This document shows positions 19,622-28,675 of a stretch of DNA of 64,000 nucleotides, piece after piece. Location of the stretch: the NCBI RefSeq assembly GCF_001429065.1, contig NZ_LMIB01000001.1, forward strand, positions 1,249,933-1,313,932, given 5' to 3'. Below the pieces are notes generated by a model. It was not told the DNA's origin, made no database searches, and saw only the letters and a program-made list of their open reading frames with translations. How positions within the stretch are numbered: the stretch's first letter is position 1; the number at the start of each line of letters is the position of its first letter. A program made the translations under genes and the position numbers. Origin of the DNA: Sphingomonas sp. Root710. Lineage in GTDB: Bacteria; Pseudomonadota; Alphaproteobacteria; Sphingomonadales; Sphingomonadaceae.

Positions 19622-21591
19622 TATTCACTCGCGTGAAAATGATCGTGGATCGCCCGCGCCATCGCCTTGGAAACGCCCGGAGCGCGTTCGAGGTCCGCGA
19701 GCGAGGCAGCGCGCACCGCGCGGGCCGTTCCGAAATGCATGAGCAGCGCCTTCTTGCGCGCTGGGCCGATCCCAGGAACATCGTCGAGCGGGCTTTTGGT
19801 AAAGCTGGCCGCGCGCTTCGTGCGATGTGCGCCGATGGCGAAACGATGCGCCTCGTCGCGCAGGCGCTGAAGGTGGAACAGAAGGGGGGAATTGAGCGGC
19901 AGCATCGCCTCGCGTCCCCCTGGCAGGTGGAAATGTTCGCGGCCCGCATTACGGTCCGGTCCCTTGGAAATACCCACGACAGGCACATCGTGCACGCCCA
20001 TATCCTCGAGCACTTCGCACACGGCGCCCAGTTGCCCCTTGCCGCCGTCGATCAGCAATAGGTCCGGCCATTCGCCGCTGCGTCGCTCGGGATCCTCCTT
20101 CTCCAGCCTGGCGAAACGCCGTTCGAGTACTTCGCGCATCATCGCGAAATCGTCGCCCGGCGCCGTTTCGGGGCGCCTGATGTTGAACTTGCGGTAGCTG
20201 CCCTTGCGGAACCCCTCGGGGCCCGCGACGATCATCGCGCCGACCATGTTGGTGCCCATGATATGACTGTTGTCGTAGACCTCAATGCGGTCCGGCGGCC
20301 CTTCCAGTTCGAACAGATCGGCCATTTCCTGGAAGATTCGTCCCTGGGTGGTGGATTCGGCTAGGCGGCGGTCGAGCGCCTCATGCGCATTGCGGCGCGC
20401 CTGATCCATCAGCCGGCGCTGTTCGCCACGCTGGGGCACCTTGATCTGTACCTTGCGGCCCGCGCGCTCGCCCAGCGCCTGGGCCAGCAGTTCGCATTCG
20501 GCAGGATCGCGATCGACCAGCACGAGGCGCGGCGGCGGCACCTCCTCGTAGAACTGCATCAGAAAGCTCGCCAGAACCTCTTCCTCGGGCACGTCCGCGG
20601 TGTGTGCCGGGAAGAAGGCGCGATGGCCCCAGTTCTGCCCGCCACGAATGAAGAAGGCCTGGATGCAGACCGTGCCCGCCTTGGTGTCGAGCGCGAAAAC
20701 ATCAGCATCGGCGACGCCTTCGGCGTTGATCGCCTGGCTGCCCTGGATGAAGGTGAGCGCGCGAAGCCGGTCGCGATAGACGGCGGCCTGTTCGAAATCC
20801 ATTGCCTCGGCCGCCGCACTCATCGCCTCGCCCAGCTTCTTTTGGACCTGGGTCGACTTGCCGGTGAGGAAGGCCTTGGAATCGGCGACGAGCTCGCCAT
20901 AGGCGGCCGCATCGATACGATCGACGCAGGGAGCCGAGCAGCGCTTGATCTGATAGAGCAGGCAGGGCCGGTCGCGATTGGCGAAGAAGCTGTCGGTGCA
21001 GGAGCGAAGCAGGAACAGCTTCTGCAGCGCGTTGAGCGTGCGGGTGACCGAGCCCGCGCTGGCGAAAGGGCCGAAATATTGCCCTTTGGCGCGCCGGGCG
21101 CCGCGATGCTTCTGGATGCGCGGAAAGGGATGATCCTCGCGCAGCAGGATGAAGGGAAAGCTTTTGTCGTCGCGCAGCAGGACGTTGTAGGGCGGGCGAT
21201 AGCGCTTGATCAGTTGCGCTTCGAGCAGCAGCGCCTCGGCCTCGCTATTGGTGGTGACGATCGTCATCGATCGGGTCTGCGCGACCATGCGGCTGAGCCG
21301 TTTCGGCAGGCGGGCCACCTGGGTGTAGTTTGACACCCGGTTCTTCAGCGCACGCGCCTTGCCGACATAGAGGACATCGCCCCGCGCATCCTGCATCCGG
21401 TAGACGCCGGGCCGCACCGGCAAGGTTTTGAGAACGTTGCGGATCGCCGCGATGCCCGCATCGAGATCGGGCGCATCGCTGCCGCGAACGGTGTAGACGC
21501 TCTTCTCTTCGTTGAAGCGGTCGTTCGGGGTGTTGTCACTCACGCCTACTGATCTAGGCCGCGCGGCGGACCGTCGCAACGCCCGGATCAC
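19621..21591 (-). CDS. uvrC: Excinuclease ABC subunit C
   Basis: UvrC makes the dual incision in nucleotide excision repair with UvrA and UvrB. The domains run in order: the GIY-YIG nuclease (LPVRPGVYRMQDARGDVLYVGKARALKNRVSNY), the Cys-rich region (CLLYQIKRCSAPC), UVR motif (FLTGKSTQVQKKLGEAMSAAAEAMDFEQAA), the RNase H-like C-nuclease (YDNSHIMGTNMVGAMIV, LLLIDGGKGQL) and terminal HhH motifs (LDDVPGIGPARKKALLMHFG). All catalytic blocks are intact. Start 21591 (ATG) and 21543 (GTG, VSDNTPNDRF) are both possible, the second giving the more usual N-terminus. Confidence 0.96.
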   Translation of the reverse strand: MIRALRRSAARPRSVGVSDNTPNDRFNEEKSVYTVRGSDAPDLDAGIAAIRNVLKTLPVRPGVYRMQDARGDVLYVGKARALKNRVSNYTQVARLPKRLSRMVAQTRSMTIVTTNSEAEALLLEAQLIKRYRPPYNVLLRDDKSFPFILLREDHPFPRIQKHRGARRAKGQYFGPFASAGSVTRTLNALQKLFLLRSCTDSFFANRDRPCLLYQIKRCSAPCVDRIDAAAYGELVADSKAFLTGKSTQVQKKLGEAMSAAAEAMDFEQAAVYRDRLRALTFIQGSQAINAEGVADADVFALDTKAGTVCIQAFFIRGGQNWGHRAFFPAHTADVPEEEVLASFLMQFYEEVPPPRLVLVDRDPAECELLAQALGERAGRKVQIKVPQRGEQRRLMDQARRNAHEALDRRLAESTTQGRIFQEMADLFELEGPPDRIEVYDNSHIMGTNMVGAMIVAGPEGFRKGSYRKFNIRRPETAPGDDFAMMREVLERRFARLEKEDPERRSGEWPDLLLIDGGKGQLGAVCEVLEDMGVHDVPVVGISKGPDRNAGREHFHLPGGREAMLPLNSPLLFHLQRLRDEAHRFAIGAHRTKRAASFTKSPLDDVPGIGPARKKALLMHFGTARAVRAASLADLERAPGVSKAMARAIHDHFHASE

Positions 21592-21592
21592 G

Positions 21593-21856
21593 TCAGGCTG
21601 CGATCAGACCCATCACCGCGTCGGGATGGGTGATGCCTGCGACCACCAATATGAGCAGGGATATGCCGGCGCGGACGATGCCCGAAGGCGCGAAGGAGGC
21701 CAACACGCCGTTGGTGCGGTTCCACAGCAGCGGCAGCGCGACGATCCCTGACAACATCATCGCCCAGATCAGCTCATGCGGCAGCGACTGGGTAAGATGC
21801 GCGCGCACCCCGCCCAGCAACATCAACCACGCCCAGATCCAGCCGATCGCGCCCAT
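21593..21856 (-). CDS. Small hydrophobic membrane protein
   Basis: The 87-aa product has three hydrophobic stretches (IGWIWAWLMLLGGV, ELIWAMMLSGIVALPLLW, GIVRAGISLLILVVAGI), so a two- to three-span inner-membrane protein is likely. No family was recognised. It ends 1 bp before the uvrC start region and follows the ATP synthase terminator, so it may be translated from a short uvrC-containing transcript. Confidence 0.6.
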   Translation of the reverse strand: MGAIGWIWAWLMLLGGVRAHLTQSLPHELIWAMMLSGIVALPLLWNRTNGVLASFAPSGIVRAGISLLILVVAGITHPDAVMGLIAA

Positions 21857-21920
21857 GATCGGCGCTTTACGCGATCAGCGATGAGGAAATGGTAAATGAT
21901 ATTGCGGCGAAGCGGTCTCC

Positions 21921-21955
21921 AAAAAGAAAGGGCCCGCCGATCGCTCGGTGGGCCC
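21921..21955 (-). terminator. Intrinsic terminator of the F0 ATP synthase operon
   Basis: On the minus strand an 11-bp, nearly perfect GC stem (GGGCCCACCGA / TCGGCGGGCCC, 4-nt loop) is followed by TTTCTTTTT. It lies 25 nt after the stop of the b-subunit gene and is a textbook rho-independent terminator. Confidence 0.88.
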
Positions 21956-21979
21956 CTATCTTCTCGTTCTGGAGTGTGC

Positions 21980-22597
21980 TCAGCTCAGGCGAGCGGTTCC
22001 CAGGGCGTCGATCGCGCTGTCGACCAGCGGTTTGTCAGCCTTCGCATTGTTGCGCTCAGCAATCAGCGCGGTCGCCGCGGCGGCGGCGGCATTGGCGGCC
22101 TTCGCGCGAACCTCGGCAACCGCGCTGCGTTCGGCAGCAGCGATCTTGTCCTCGGCCATCTTGCCGCGACGCTCGATCAGCGACGCCGCATCGGTGCGTG
22201 CCTGGGCGACGATGGCGTCGGCTTCGTCCTTCGCATGCGCGATCAGGGCTTCGGCTTCCTTCGCGGCGGCCTTGGCCTTCGCCTCATATTCAGCCTTGAG
22301 CTTCTCGGCATCGGCACGCAGCGCCGCAGCCTCGTCGAGATTGGCCCGGATCGAGGCGATCTTCTTGTCGAGCCCGGCGCCGATGATCGACGGCACCTTC
22401 TTCCACAGCAGCAGGACGATGACCACGACCATTGCCAAGGAAACCCAGGCGGTAGCGGTCATTCCCAGCGCGGTGGGGTCGACATGATGTTCCTCGACGC
22501 CCGCCGCGTGCTCTACGCTTGCATTGGTGGGCATGCTCTCGAGCTCCGCGGCATCGGAGAGGTTCTGGGCAACGGCGGTGGAGGCGTTAACAGACAT
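21980..22597 (-). CDS. atpF: ATP synthase F0 subunit b
   Basis: This is the peripheral stalk subunit that links F1 to subunit a. A long N-terminal tail (about 45 residues) precedes one membrane helix (WVSLAMVVVIVLLLW) and a long charged coiled coil rich in Ala/Lys/Glu (IASIRANLDEAAALRADAEKLKAEYEAKAK). The second member of a split b/b' pair, it lies 13 bp downstream of the b' gene and is the last gene before the terminator. The tail before the membrane helix is longer than in E. coli b. Confidence 0.93.
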   Translation of the reverse strand: MSVNASTAVAQNLSDAAELESMPTNASVEHAAGVEEHHVDPTALGMTATAWVSLAMVVVIVLLLWKKVPSIIGAGLDKKIASIRANLDEAAALRADAEKLKAEYEAKAKAAAKEAEALIAHAKDEADAIVAQARTDAASLIERRGKMAEDKIAAAERSAVAEVRAKAANAAAAAATALIAERNNAKADKPLVDSAIDALGTARLS

Positions 22598-22610
22598 GGT
22601 ACGTCTCCGA

Positions 22611-23102
22611 TCAGGCGGCCAGCGCGGCCTTCACCGCGCCATCGGCTGCCGCCCTGTCGACCGTCAGGCCCGACACCTTGGCGACGATGTCCTGCGTGGC
22701 CTCGGCGGCAACGCTTTCGATCTCCGCCAGCGCCTTGGCCTGAGCGGCCTTCAGCGCGGTATCGGCGGCGGCCGCCTTGGCGGCCAGTTCGGCGTCGGCG
22801 GCCTTGACCTTGGTCTCGGCTTCCTTGGTCGATGCGGCCTTGGCGTCCTGCGTCGCCTTCAGCGCGGCGGCGCGGGCATCCTCGATCTTTGCCCGATAGG
22901 CCGCTTCGGTCTCGTCGGCCTTGACGCGCGCGGCTTCGGCGGCGGCGAGGTCGGAAGCGATCTTCTGGTCACGCGCGTCGACGACGGCTTCGATCTTGGG
23001 CAGCATCCCCTTCCCGATCACGAAATAGATCAGGCCGAAGACAATCAGCAGCCAGAAGATCTGCGAAGCATAGGTCGCGGCGATCTGGGCGATCTGAGGC
23101 AT
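22611..23102 (-). CDS. atpF': ATP synthase F0 subunit b'
   Basis: This is the second, diverged b-type stalk subunit found in Alphaproteobacteria, cyanobacteria and chloroplasts, where b and b' form a heterodimer. The protein (163 aa) has a membrane helix right at the N-terminus (IFWLLIVFGLIYFVI) followed by MLPKIEAVVDARDQKIASDL and an Ala-rich coiled coil. The motif 'LPKIxxVVxxRxxxI' is characteristic of b/b'. It sits between atpE and atpF. Confidence 0.93.
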   Translation of the reverse strand: MPQIAQIAATYASQIFWLLIVFGLIYFVIGKGMLPKIEAVVDARDQKIASDLAAAEAARVKADETEAAYRAKIEDARAAALKATQDAKAASTKEAETKVKAADAELAAKAAAADTALKAAQAKALAEIESVAAEATQDIVAKVSGLTVDRAAADGAVKAALAA

Positions 23103-23164
23103 CGATATTCCCTGTGGTCGTTAGGTAGATGAAGGGGCCGGCGAACCGGCCCCGCAATCACCTG

Positions 23165-23392
23165 TTAGGCGACGAACAGCAGGATCATCGCGACGACGAA
23201 CGCCAGCAGACCGAGAAGCTCGGCAGCGGCGAAGCCGATGAACAGGCGGCCCTGCTGGCCGTCGGCGGCGGCCGGGTTGCGCAGCGCGGACTCGAGGAAC
23301 GAGCCGAACACGTTGCCCACGCCGAGCGCGGCCATGCCAACACCGATAGCGGCGAGACCGGCACCGATCAGCTTTGCGGCTTCTGCGTCCAT
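23165..23392 (-). CDS. atpE: ATP synthase F0 subunit c
   Basis: This is the proteolipid that forms the proton-driven rotor ring. The 75-aa hairpin has helix 1 (AKLIGAGLAAIGVGMAALGVG), the polar loop (ALRNPAAADGQQG, with the R-N-P of the family's RxP loop) and helix 2 (FIGFAAAELLGLLAFVVAMILLF) carrying the proton-binding carboxylate as Glu in AAAELLGLL. Gly-rich helix 1 fits ring packing. Standard position between atpB and b'. Confidence 0.97.
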   Translation of the reverse strand: MDAEAAKLIGAGLAAIGVGMAALGVGNVFGSFLESALRNPAAADGQQGRLFIGFAAAELLGLLAFVVAMILLFVA

Positions 23393-23438
23393 GATAAACT
23401 CCTTAGCGTTAAACAGGTTGATAGTCGTTGTTGAAAGC

Positions 23439-24224
23439 TCAGTGCAGGTTGACCGCGTCGTTCAGATAGAGCGAGGTCAGCAGTGCAAAGACATAGGCCT
23501 GGATGGCGCACACCAGTAGTTCGAGCAGGGTGATACCGATCATCAGGACGAAGCTGGGAAACGAGACGATCGCGATGGTGAGTGCACCGGCGTTCAGGCC
23601 GTTGATCACGAAGCCCGCCAGCACTTTCATCAGAATGTGCCCAGCGGTCATCGCGACGAACAGTCGCAGGCCCAGCGAGAAGGGGCGGATCAAGAAGGAG
23701 AACAGCTCGATCAGGAAGATCAGCGGGATCATGTAACCGGGCGTGCCGTGCGGCACGAACAGCGAGAAGAAGTGAAAGCCATGCCGCCAGAAACCGACGA
23801 TCAGAACGATCGAGAAGCTGATAACGGCGAGGACGCCGGTGACGGTCAGGTGGCTGGTGACGGTGAACGGGTGCACGCCGAAGATGCCGACCGGCATCAT
23901 GCCCATGATGTTCGCGATCAGGATGAACATGAACAGCGAGAAGACATAAGGCGTGAACTTCTTGCCCTCAGGCCCGATGTTCGTGGTCATCATGTTGGAG
24001 ATGAAGCCGGTGAAGCTTTCCACCGCGGCCTGCCAGCGGCCGGGGACAAGATCGCGCTTCATTCCGCCCAGCATGAAGATGAACAGGACGCCGAGCGTCA
24101 GCGCCATCCACAAGGCCGAGTTGGTGAATGCGACATTATGGCCCGCAATCGCCCAATCCTTACCGAACATAGGTTCGATGAGGAACTGGTGCATCGGATC
24201 GATCTTGCCCGATTCGGCTGCCAC
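23439..24224 (-). CDS. atpB: ATP synthase F0 subunit a
   Basis: This subunit holds the two proton half-channels against the c-ring. The 261-aa protein has five or six membrane helices and the signature region LIRPFSLGLRLFVAMTAGHIL, which contains the essential Arg. The terminal helix reads LLELLVCAIQAYVFALLTSLYL. The start is a GTG at 24224 (MAAESGKIDPMHQFLIEPMF); an internal ATG ten codons on is possible. Confidence 0.96.
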   Translation of the reverse strand: MAAESGKIDPMHQFLIEPMFGKDWAIAGHNVAFTNSALWMALTLGVLFIFMLGGMKRDLVPGRWQAAVESFTGFISNMMTTNIGPEGKKFTPYVFSLFMFILIANIMGMMPVGIFGVHPFTVTSHLTVTGVLAVISFSIVLIVGFWRHGFHFFSLFVPHGTPGYMIPLIFLIELFSFLIRPFSLGLRLFVAMTAGHILMKVLAGFVINGLNAGALTIAIVSFPSFVLMIGITLLELLVCAIQAYVFALLTSLYLNDAVNLH

Positions 24225-24263
24225 GCTTGCCTTACCCCTGCTTATGCCAAAAGCGTCCGGAAG

Positions 24264-24584
24264 CTATTCCGGGCGCTCCTGAGAAATCCGTATGATATTC
24301 CTGAAGGCGACCCCGATCCCGAGGAACAGCATCACCAATAGGAGCCAGGGCTTGGTTCCGAGCCAGCTGTCGAACAGCCAGCCCATCAGACCGCCGCCGG
24401 CAATTCCCGCGATCAGTTCGGTCAGCACGCGATTGCCCTGGGAATATCCCTTTTCAGGCTTTTTCTGCGCTGTCCCCGTCCTGACCTTTTCGGCCTGCCG
24501 GACCGCTTCGAGCCGCTCATCGAGCGACGTAAGCCGTTGGTCCTGCACACTTTCCGGGTCTTGCCCGGGATCATTTGCCGCCAT
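24264..24584 (-). CDS. atpI: ATP synthase protein I (AtpI-like)
   Basis: This small membrane protein is encoded at the head of the F0 operon and is implicated in c-ring assembly or Mg2+ supply in some bacteria. A charged N-terminus (about 50 residues) precedes two hydrophobic segments, LIAGIAGGGLMGWLFDSWLGT and WLLLVMLFLGIGVAFRNI, the AtpI/AtpZ signature. ATG at 24584 has a strong AGGAGGGG site upstream and is preferred over the 24623 in-frame start. Confidence 0.9.
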   Translation of the reverse strand: MAANDPGQDPESVQDQRLTSLDERLEAVRQAEKVRTGTAQKKPEKGYSQGNRVLTELIAGIAGGGLMGWLFDSWLGTKPWLLLVMLFLGIGVAFRNIIRISQERPE

Positions 24585-24649
24585 GCCGCCACCCCTCCTT
24601 CCACAGGCCAGGTAGCGCCACACCGACGAGCGACCCCGCCAAGGCGAGG

Positions 24650-24665
24650 CCCCTTTAGGAAGGGG
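24650..24665. other. Short hairpin between ydbL and atpI
   Basis: CCCCTT-TAGG-AAGGGG forms a 6-bp stem in the 141-bp region between the two operons. It has no T run on the minus strand, so a terminator role is weak; it could be leader structure of the atp transcript. Confidence 0.3.
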
Positions 24666-24725
24666 GTTTCACCGAGTCAACCGCAGTGGCGCCCCTGGGG
24701 CAAAGATCACGGTAACATTTGGGGG

Positions 24726-25097
24726 TCAGCCGCAATAATCGGGAGTGATCGATTCCGATCCGGCGCGCTTGCGCCAGCCGCCGTCCTTGAGCCTATAGGC
24801 CTGGCCGGGCTTCACCGCGCGTAAGGTGGAGCATGCGGTGGTCTGGGCGAACTGATCGACCGTCACGTTCCGGGCGGCCGCAATCTGGGTATAGCCTGCG
24901 CGACGCTTGATGTTGATCGCATCGACCGCTGCCTTGAGGTCGCCCGATGGCGCCGAGACGAAGCCGATATAGCCATCCCACTGTTCGCCGATGGTACCGC
25001 TGGTAAGCGCCGCCTCGACGATCGGGTCGGCGGCGAGCGCCGGCGAAGCCGCAGCGAGCACCGCGGCGGCGATCATGAACTGGGGCATCTTCATCAT
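24726..25097 (-). CDS. ydbL: YdbL family (DUF1318) periplasmic protein
   Basis: The 123-aa secreted protein (signal peptide MPQFMIAAAVLAAASPALA) belongs to the DUF1318/YdbL family: VDAINIKRRAGYTQIAAARNVTVDQFAQ. It follows ydbH and ynbE, the same three-gene order as in E. coli, where YdbL modulates the YdbH-YnbE bridge. Compared with the E. coli protein it has a C-terminal extension (VKPGQAYRLKDGGWRKRAG). Its ATG overlaps the ynbE stop (ATGA), which supports coupled translation. Confidence 0.88.
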   Translation of the reverse strand: MMKMPQFMIAAAVLAAASPALAADPIVEAALTSGTIGEQWDGYIGFVSAPSGDLKAAVDAINIKRRAGYTQIAAARNVTVDQFAQTTACSTLRAVKPGQAYRLKDGGWRKRAGSESITPDYCG

Positions 25098-25288
25098 TGC
25101 GGAAACAGCTCCGGGTTATTGGCGATGAAATCTTCGGCATCCTTTTGGAGCCGAACGACCACCTCCTGTTTCACATTCACGTTCAGGTTGATTTCGATCG
25201 GCTTGTCGGGAGCCGCGACCTGAATGCAGCCGGACAGCAGCATCAGGACGAGGACCGACAAGCCAACGGGCACGAGGATCTTGTTCAT
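25094..25288 (-). CDS. ynbE: YnbE-like outer-membrane lipoprotein
   Basis: From the ATG at 25288 the product is 64 aa, with a lipoprotein signal and lipobox (LLSGC). The mature part IQVAAPDKPIEINLNVNVKQEVVVRL is the YnbE core. In E. coli YnbE multimers stack on the C-terminus of YdbH to complete a beta-strand bridge between the membranes. The gene is 64 bp downstream of ydbH and overlaps ydbL. The earlier in-frame start at 25309 would put seven residues ahead of the signal and is rejected. Confidence 0.9.
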   Translation of the reverse strand: MNKILVPVGLSVLVLMLLSGCIQVAAPDKPIEINLNVNVKQEVVVRLQKDAEDFIANNPELFPQ

Positions 25289-25352
25289 AGAGCGAGGCTC
25301 GCACCACAACGCTTCATCGTCAATGTCGGGATGTTCATCGCATGATCTCGCT

Positions 25353-28300
25353 TTACCGGGGCTGAATGGGGGTTTGGCTGGGTGGTAGAGCGGGCGGCGC
25401 AGCCGCAGGCGGCAGAAGGGCCGCGCTCGCGCTGTTGCGCAGCACGATCGAGGGATCGATAAAGGTCTGCGCCGAATTGACCAGACCGCGGAAGGGCGCG
25501 GTGATCGTGATGTTGAAGCGGAAGGGCAGCCGTGTGATCGGCGCGAGAATCCGTCCGACGATACCGCCTGCCTTCGCGGTTTCCTGCGGTTTGTCGTTGG
25601 TACCGTCGAAGCGGACGCGGCTGACGATCTCGCCGTCGAGCGAACCGTTCAGATCGACGGTGAGCTGCTGATAGCGCATCGACTTGAGCGCATCAAAGGC
25701 GATCCGCGCGATCCGCCCGAGGTTGGCATTGGTGACGTCGCCCACATAGGACAGCGTGCCCCCCGGCGGACGCACCCGCAATATACCATTCTCGATCCGT
25801 CCGCCCTGCGCGTCGAAGATGATCGGCAACGTCCCGTCGAACTTGCCGGTCACCGCCAGATTCTTGAATTCGAGCTGCTGAACGAATGTGGCGGCGTCGA
25901 GCCCGTCGATACGGAACGTCAGCCGCCGCGCTACCGGTTGCCCCATGTCGAGCACGGTCGGTTCGAGCGTCAATGTCCCACCGGCAAAAGGCCATGTTCC
26001 CTCGGCGACCGACAGCTTGCGATCCGGCAGAATCCTGTAGCGGATCACGCCATTGGTGACCGCCACGCCAGGATTGATTTCCGCGATCGTCACACGCTGA
26101 TCGGGCGCGGTGACGAGATCAAGAAGGTCGGTGAAGCGGATCGTACCCTTAAGGCCCGTCACGGGCCCGAAGGCAGCGGCAAGATTGAGCGCGTCGGTGT
26201 GGAATTCGCCGTCGCTCGTCACGACGCCATCAGCCCAGCGGATCCTCCCCTGCCCCGCCAGAACGCCTTCCACATTGGCGATCATGCCCAAGGTGAGAGG
26301 CGTGACGGCTTCCGGCTGCAAAGCTTTGCCGAAACGCAGGTCATCGACGTCCAGGCGGGCGTCGCCTCGCCCTGAAGACAAGTCGTGCCGGATCGCAACC
26401 CGCGCCACCGGCAGGGACGATCGCGGCTCACGCAATGTCGCGGCGGCATCTATCTGCCCTCCTTTCAGCGCAACCCGCACATCATTGGCGATCAGCGGAT
26501 GGAATCGCGGATCGGCCTGTTCCGCATCCGCGACACGTATTGCTCCGTCGATCGACAGGGCACTGCCTTGCAGACGCCAGCCGCCCGCGCCTTCCGAAAT
26601 CAGCAGCGGTACCGCGCCAATCTTGCCCGCGGCACCGTCGAATCGACCGGCAAGCCCCTGACTGCCAACCGAGCCGGCAAGCGACGCAACATCGAGCCGG
26701 GTCGGTGAGGCAGGGTCGCCCAGACGTACTGCCAGCTCGTCGAGGCTAAAACCGGGCCTGGCCACGCGGACGACCAGCGACCGGGCTTCCATCGTCAGCG
26801 GCTGGTCGCCGACCCGCCCACGCAGGCGCGGCGCAGCGATCCGCGCACCGCCATAAAGTGAGCCGGACGCGCGGCGGCCGACGAGCGCCCCGTCGATCGG
26901 ACATAGCGGCAGACTCGACCGGCCGATCACCGTGCCGGCAATTGCCAGGCGCTCGAACGCGAGCGGCGCACAACGCTGATTGACCGCGAAAGCCCCGCCC
27001 CGTCCGAGCCAGACTGAAACCGGCAGGTCGAGTCCGGCGACGCGGCCATCGGCGAGCGGGCCATCGAGCGCGACGCGCGTGGTGATCGCAGTCCCGCCGC
27101 CGATCGCCGGGGCAATAAGCACCGGCGCCAGCCGCAGCCGGGCGCCGGCGGCCTGATAGGGCGCAAGGGTCGCCGCCCCCCTCAGCGGCGCCCCGGGCAC
27201 CGCCTGTCGCAAGCTCATCGACAGGCGTGGAAAACCGCCGCCCTCCAGATCGATCGTCGCATTGACCACCGCCCCGGCGCGTGGCCAGCGCCAGCTGAGG
27301 CCTTCGGCGCCTTCGCCGCGGACCGTCAAATGGCCGCCGCCGAATGCATTCGCCTCCAGCTTCTCGATCCGGGCCACGCCCCCCCTTTCATCCTGATGGA
27401 TGGCGAAACGCGCCTTTCCGTCAATATTCCCAGCGGCGCGGCGGGCAGCGTTCGACCATGCGGCAAGGACGGGGGCGAACGGAGTACCGTCAGTAGCGGC
27501 GGCCTGCTGATGGAAACCATTGGCAAGTTTCGGATCGAGTTGGACATCGGACAAGCTGGCGTCTCCCGCCACGTCCGCGGCACCTGCTCTGGGATCGGCA
27601 CCGTAATCGGCGCGCACTGCACCATAACGCGCGGTCGCATCGGCATAGCGCATTTGCTCGGCGAGCAGATTGACCTTGCCCGCCACCTTGCTGGCGGACG
27701 CGTCGAAGACGATGGTCCCCCCTAGCCCGCCCACCGCAATATCGGGCGCGGCCAACCGCCCCCCCTTTATCGTCAATCCGCCGCGCCAGCGGGCCAAATC
27801 AGCATCGCTCCGCGCCGCGATATCCATACGCGGCGCGCTGAGCAGCGTCCCCCCCGGGCAAGCAATATCCGACGCCTCGACAGGACCGCGAACCGCCGGC
27901 CGGCCGGCTTCAACCGACAGCGCCAGCATTGCCCGTGGCGTCGAGATTGCGCAGCCTCCGGCCTTCAACCGTTCTGAGTTTAAAGACAGCTGTCCCCGGA
28001 AGCCGTCCTTAAGCCCGCCCGCGCCATCCAGCCGCGCCTTCACCATCCCCTGCGGCGTGGAAAGATCGAACTGCAAGGCGCGCGCCGTCAAGGCGATGTC
28101 GGGCAGCGCGAAAGGCTGGGCGCTCTCGCTTTTCGGCAAAAGCCGGTCGAGCGAGCCCAATGAAAGCCGACCATTTGCTATCCGCCCGCGCAGCCGGACG
28201 CCGCCGGCGTCGATCGCCCGCACGCGGACGCCAGAAAGACCAACCGCGAGCTCGATCTCTGCCCAGTCGGCGGTCAAGTCCGGATTGTGCGGATCTCCGA

Positions 28301-28511
28301 TCCGGATGTCCTCGATCCGCTGCGTACGGAAACCGACCTGGGTAAGCCGATAATGCGCGGGTATATTTCGCGCCGTCAGGGCATCATCGATATAAGACGT
28401 GGCGATCGGCGCACGCTGGGTCCACAGCCAGGCGGCCCCGCCCGCGAGCAGGATAGAGCCCGCTCCGGCGGCGATCCAGGTCCTAGACCAGCGACGGGAC
28501 GCGTCCTTCAT
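25353..28511 (-). CDS. ydbH: YdbH family intermembrane phospholipid transport protein (AsmA/TamB-like)
   Basis: This large envelope protein of 1052 aa has one N-terminal membrane anchor (WIAAGAGSILLAGGAAWLWTQ) and a long beta-rich repeat body. The C-terminal region reads RVTIAEINPGVAVTNGVIRYRILPDRKL, FKNLAVTGKFDGTLPIIFDAQGGRIENG and LSYVGDVTNANLGRIARIAFDALKSMRYQQLTVDLNGSLDGE, the conserved end of the YdbH branch of the AsmA-like superfamily. In E. coli it carries phospholipid to the outer membrane, redundantly with TamB and YhdP. It heads the ydbH-ynbE-ydbL operon. A TTAACCAT-type site lies 61 bp upstream of its ATG. Confidence 0.92.
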   Translation of the reverse strand: MKDASRRWSRTWIAAGAGSILLAGGAAWLWTQRAPIATSYIDDALTARNIPAHYRLTQVGFRTQRIEDIRIGDPHNPDLTADWAEIELAVGLSGVRVRAIDAGGVRLRGRIANGRLSLGSLDRLLPKSESAQPFALPDIALTARALQFDLSTPQGMVKARLDGAGGLKDGFRGQLSLNSERLKAGGCAISTPRAMLALSVEAGRPAVRGPVEASDIACPGGTLLSAPRMDIAARSDADLARWRGGLTIKGGRLAAPDIAVGGLGGTIVFDASASKVAGKVNLLAEQMRYADATARYGAVRADYGADPRAGAADVAGDASLSDVQLDPKLANGFHQQAAATDGTPFAPVLAAWSNAARRAAGNIDGKARFAIHQDERGGVARIEKLEANAFGGGHLTVRGEGAEGLSWRWPRAGAVVNATIDLEGGGFPRLSMSLRQAVPGAPLRGAATLAPYQAAGARLRLAPVLIAPAIGGGTAITTRVALDGPLADGRVAGLDLPVSVWLGRGGAFAVNQRCAPLAFERLAIAGTVIGRSSLPLCPIDGALVGRRASGSLYGGARIAAPRLRGRVGDQPLTMEARSLVVRVARPGFSLDELAVRLGDPASPTRLDVASLAGSVGSQGLAGRFDGAAGKIGAVPLLISEGAGGWRLQGSALSIDGAIRVADAEQADPRFHPLIANDVRVALKGGQIDAAATLREPRSSLPVARVAIRHDLSSGRGDARLDVDDLRFGKALQPEAVTPLTLGMIANVEGVLAGQGRIRWADGVVTSDGEFHTDALNLAAAFGPVTGLKGTIRFTDLLDLVTAPDQRVTIAEINPGVAVTNGVIRYRILPDRKLSVAEGTWPFAGGTLTLEPTVLDMGQPVARRLTFRIDGLDAATFVQQLEFKNLAVTGKFDGTLPIIFDAQGGRIENGILRVRPPGGTLSYVGDVTNANLGRIARIAFDALKSMRYQQLTVDLNGSLDGEIVSRVRFDGTNDKPQETAKAGGIVGRILAPITRLPFRFNITITAPFRGLVNSAQTFIDPSIVLRNSASAALLPPAAAPPALPPSQTPIQPR

Positions 28512-28571
28512 CAGGGCAGGCTTAGGGGCGGGACACGATTACCGCAACGGCTGCCGCCGTCCTCGAATATC

Positions 28572-28579
28572 ATGGTTAA
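28572..28579 (-). promoter_or_regulatory. TTAACCAT CtrA-type half-site
   Basis: The sequence TTAACCAT (minus strand) lies in the 164-bp divergent region, 61 bp before ydbH and 97 bp before the 28676 gene. TTAACCAT is a known high-affinity half-site of the cell-cycle regulator CtrA in Alphaproteobacteria. Binding here is inferred. Confidence 0.5.
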
Positions 28580-28675
28580 CCAACCCTCAACGCATTGCGC
28601 CTATTCCGGCATCGATACCGAAACGGATGCCGCGCCCGGCAGGTTCCGGTCGTGCAGGACAGCGCGGAGAGACGA

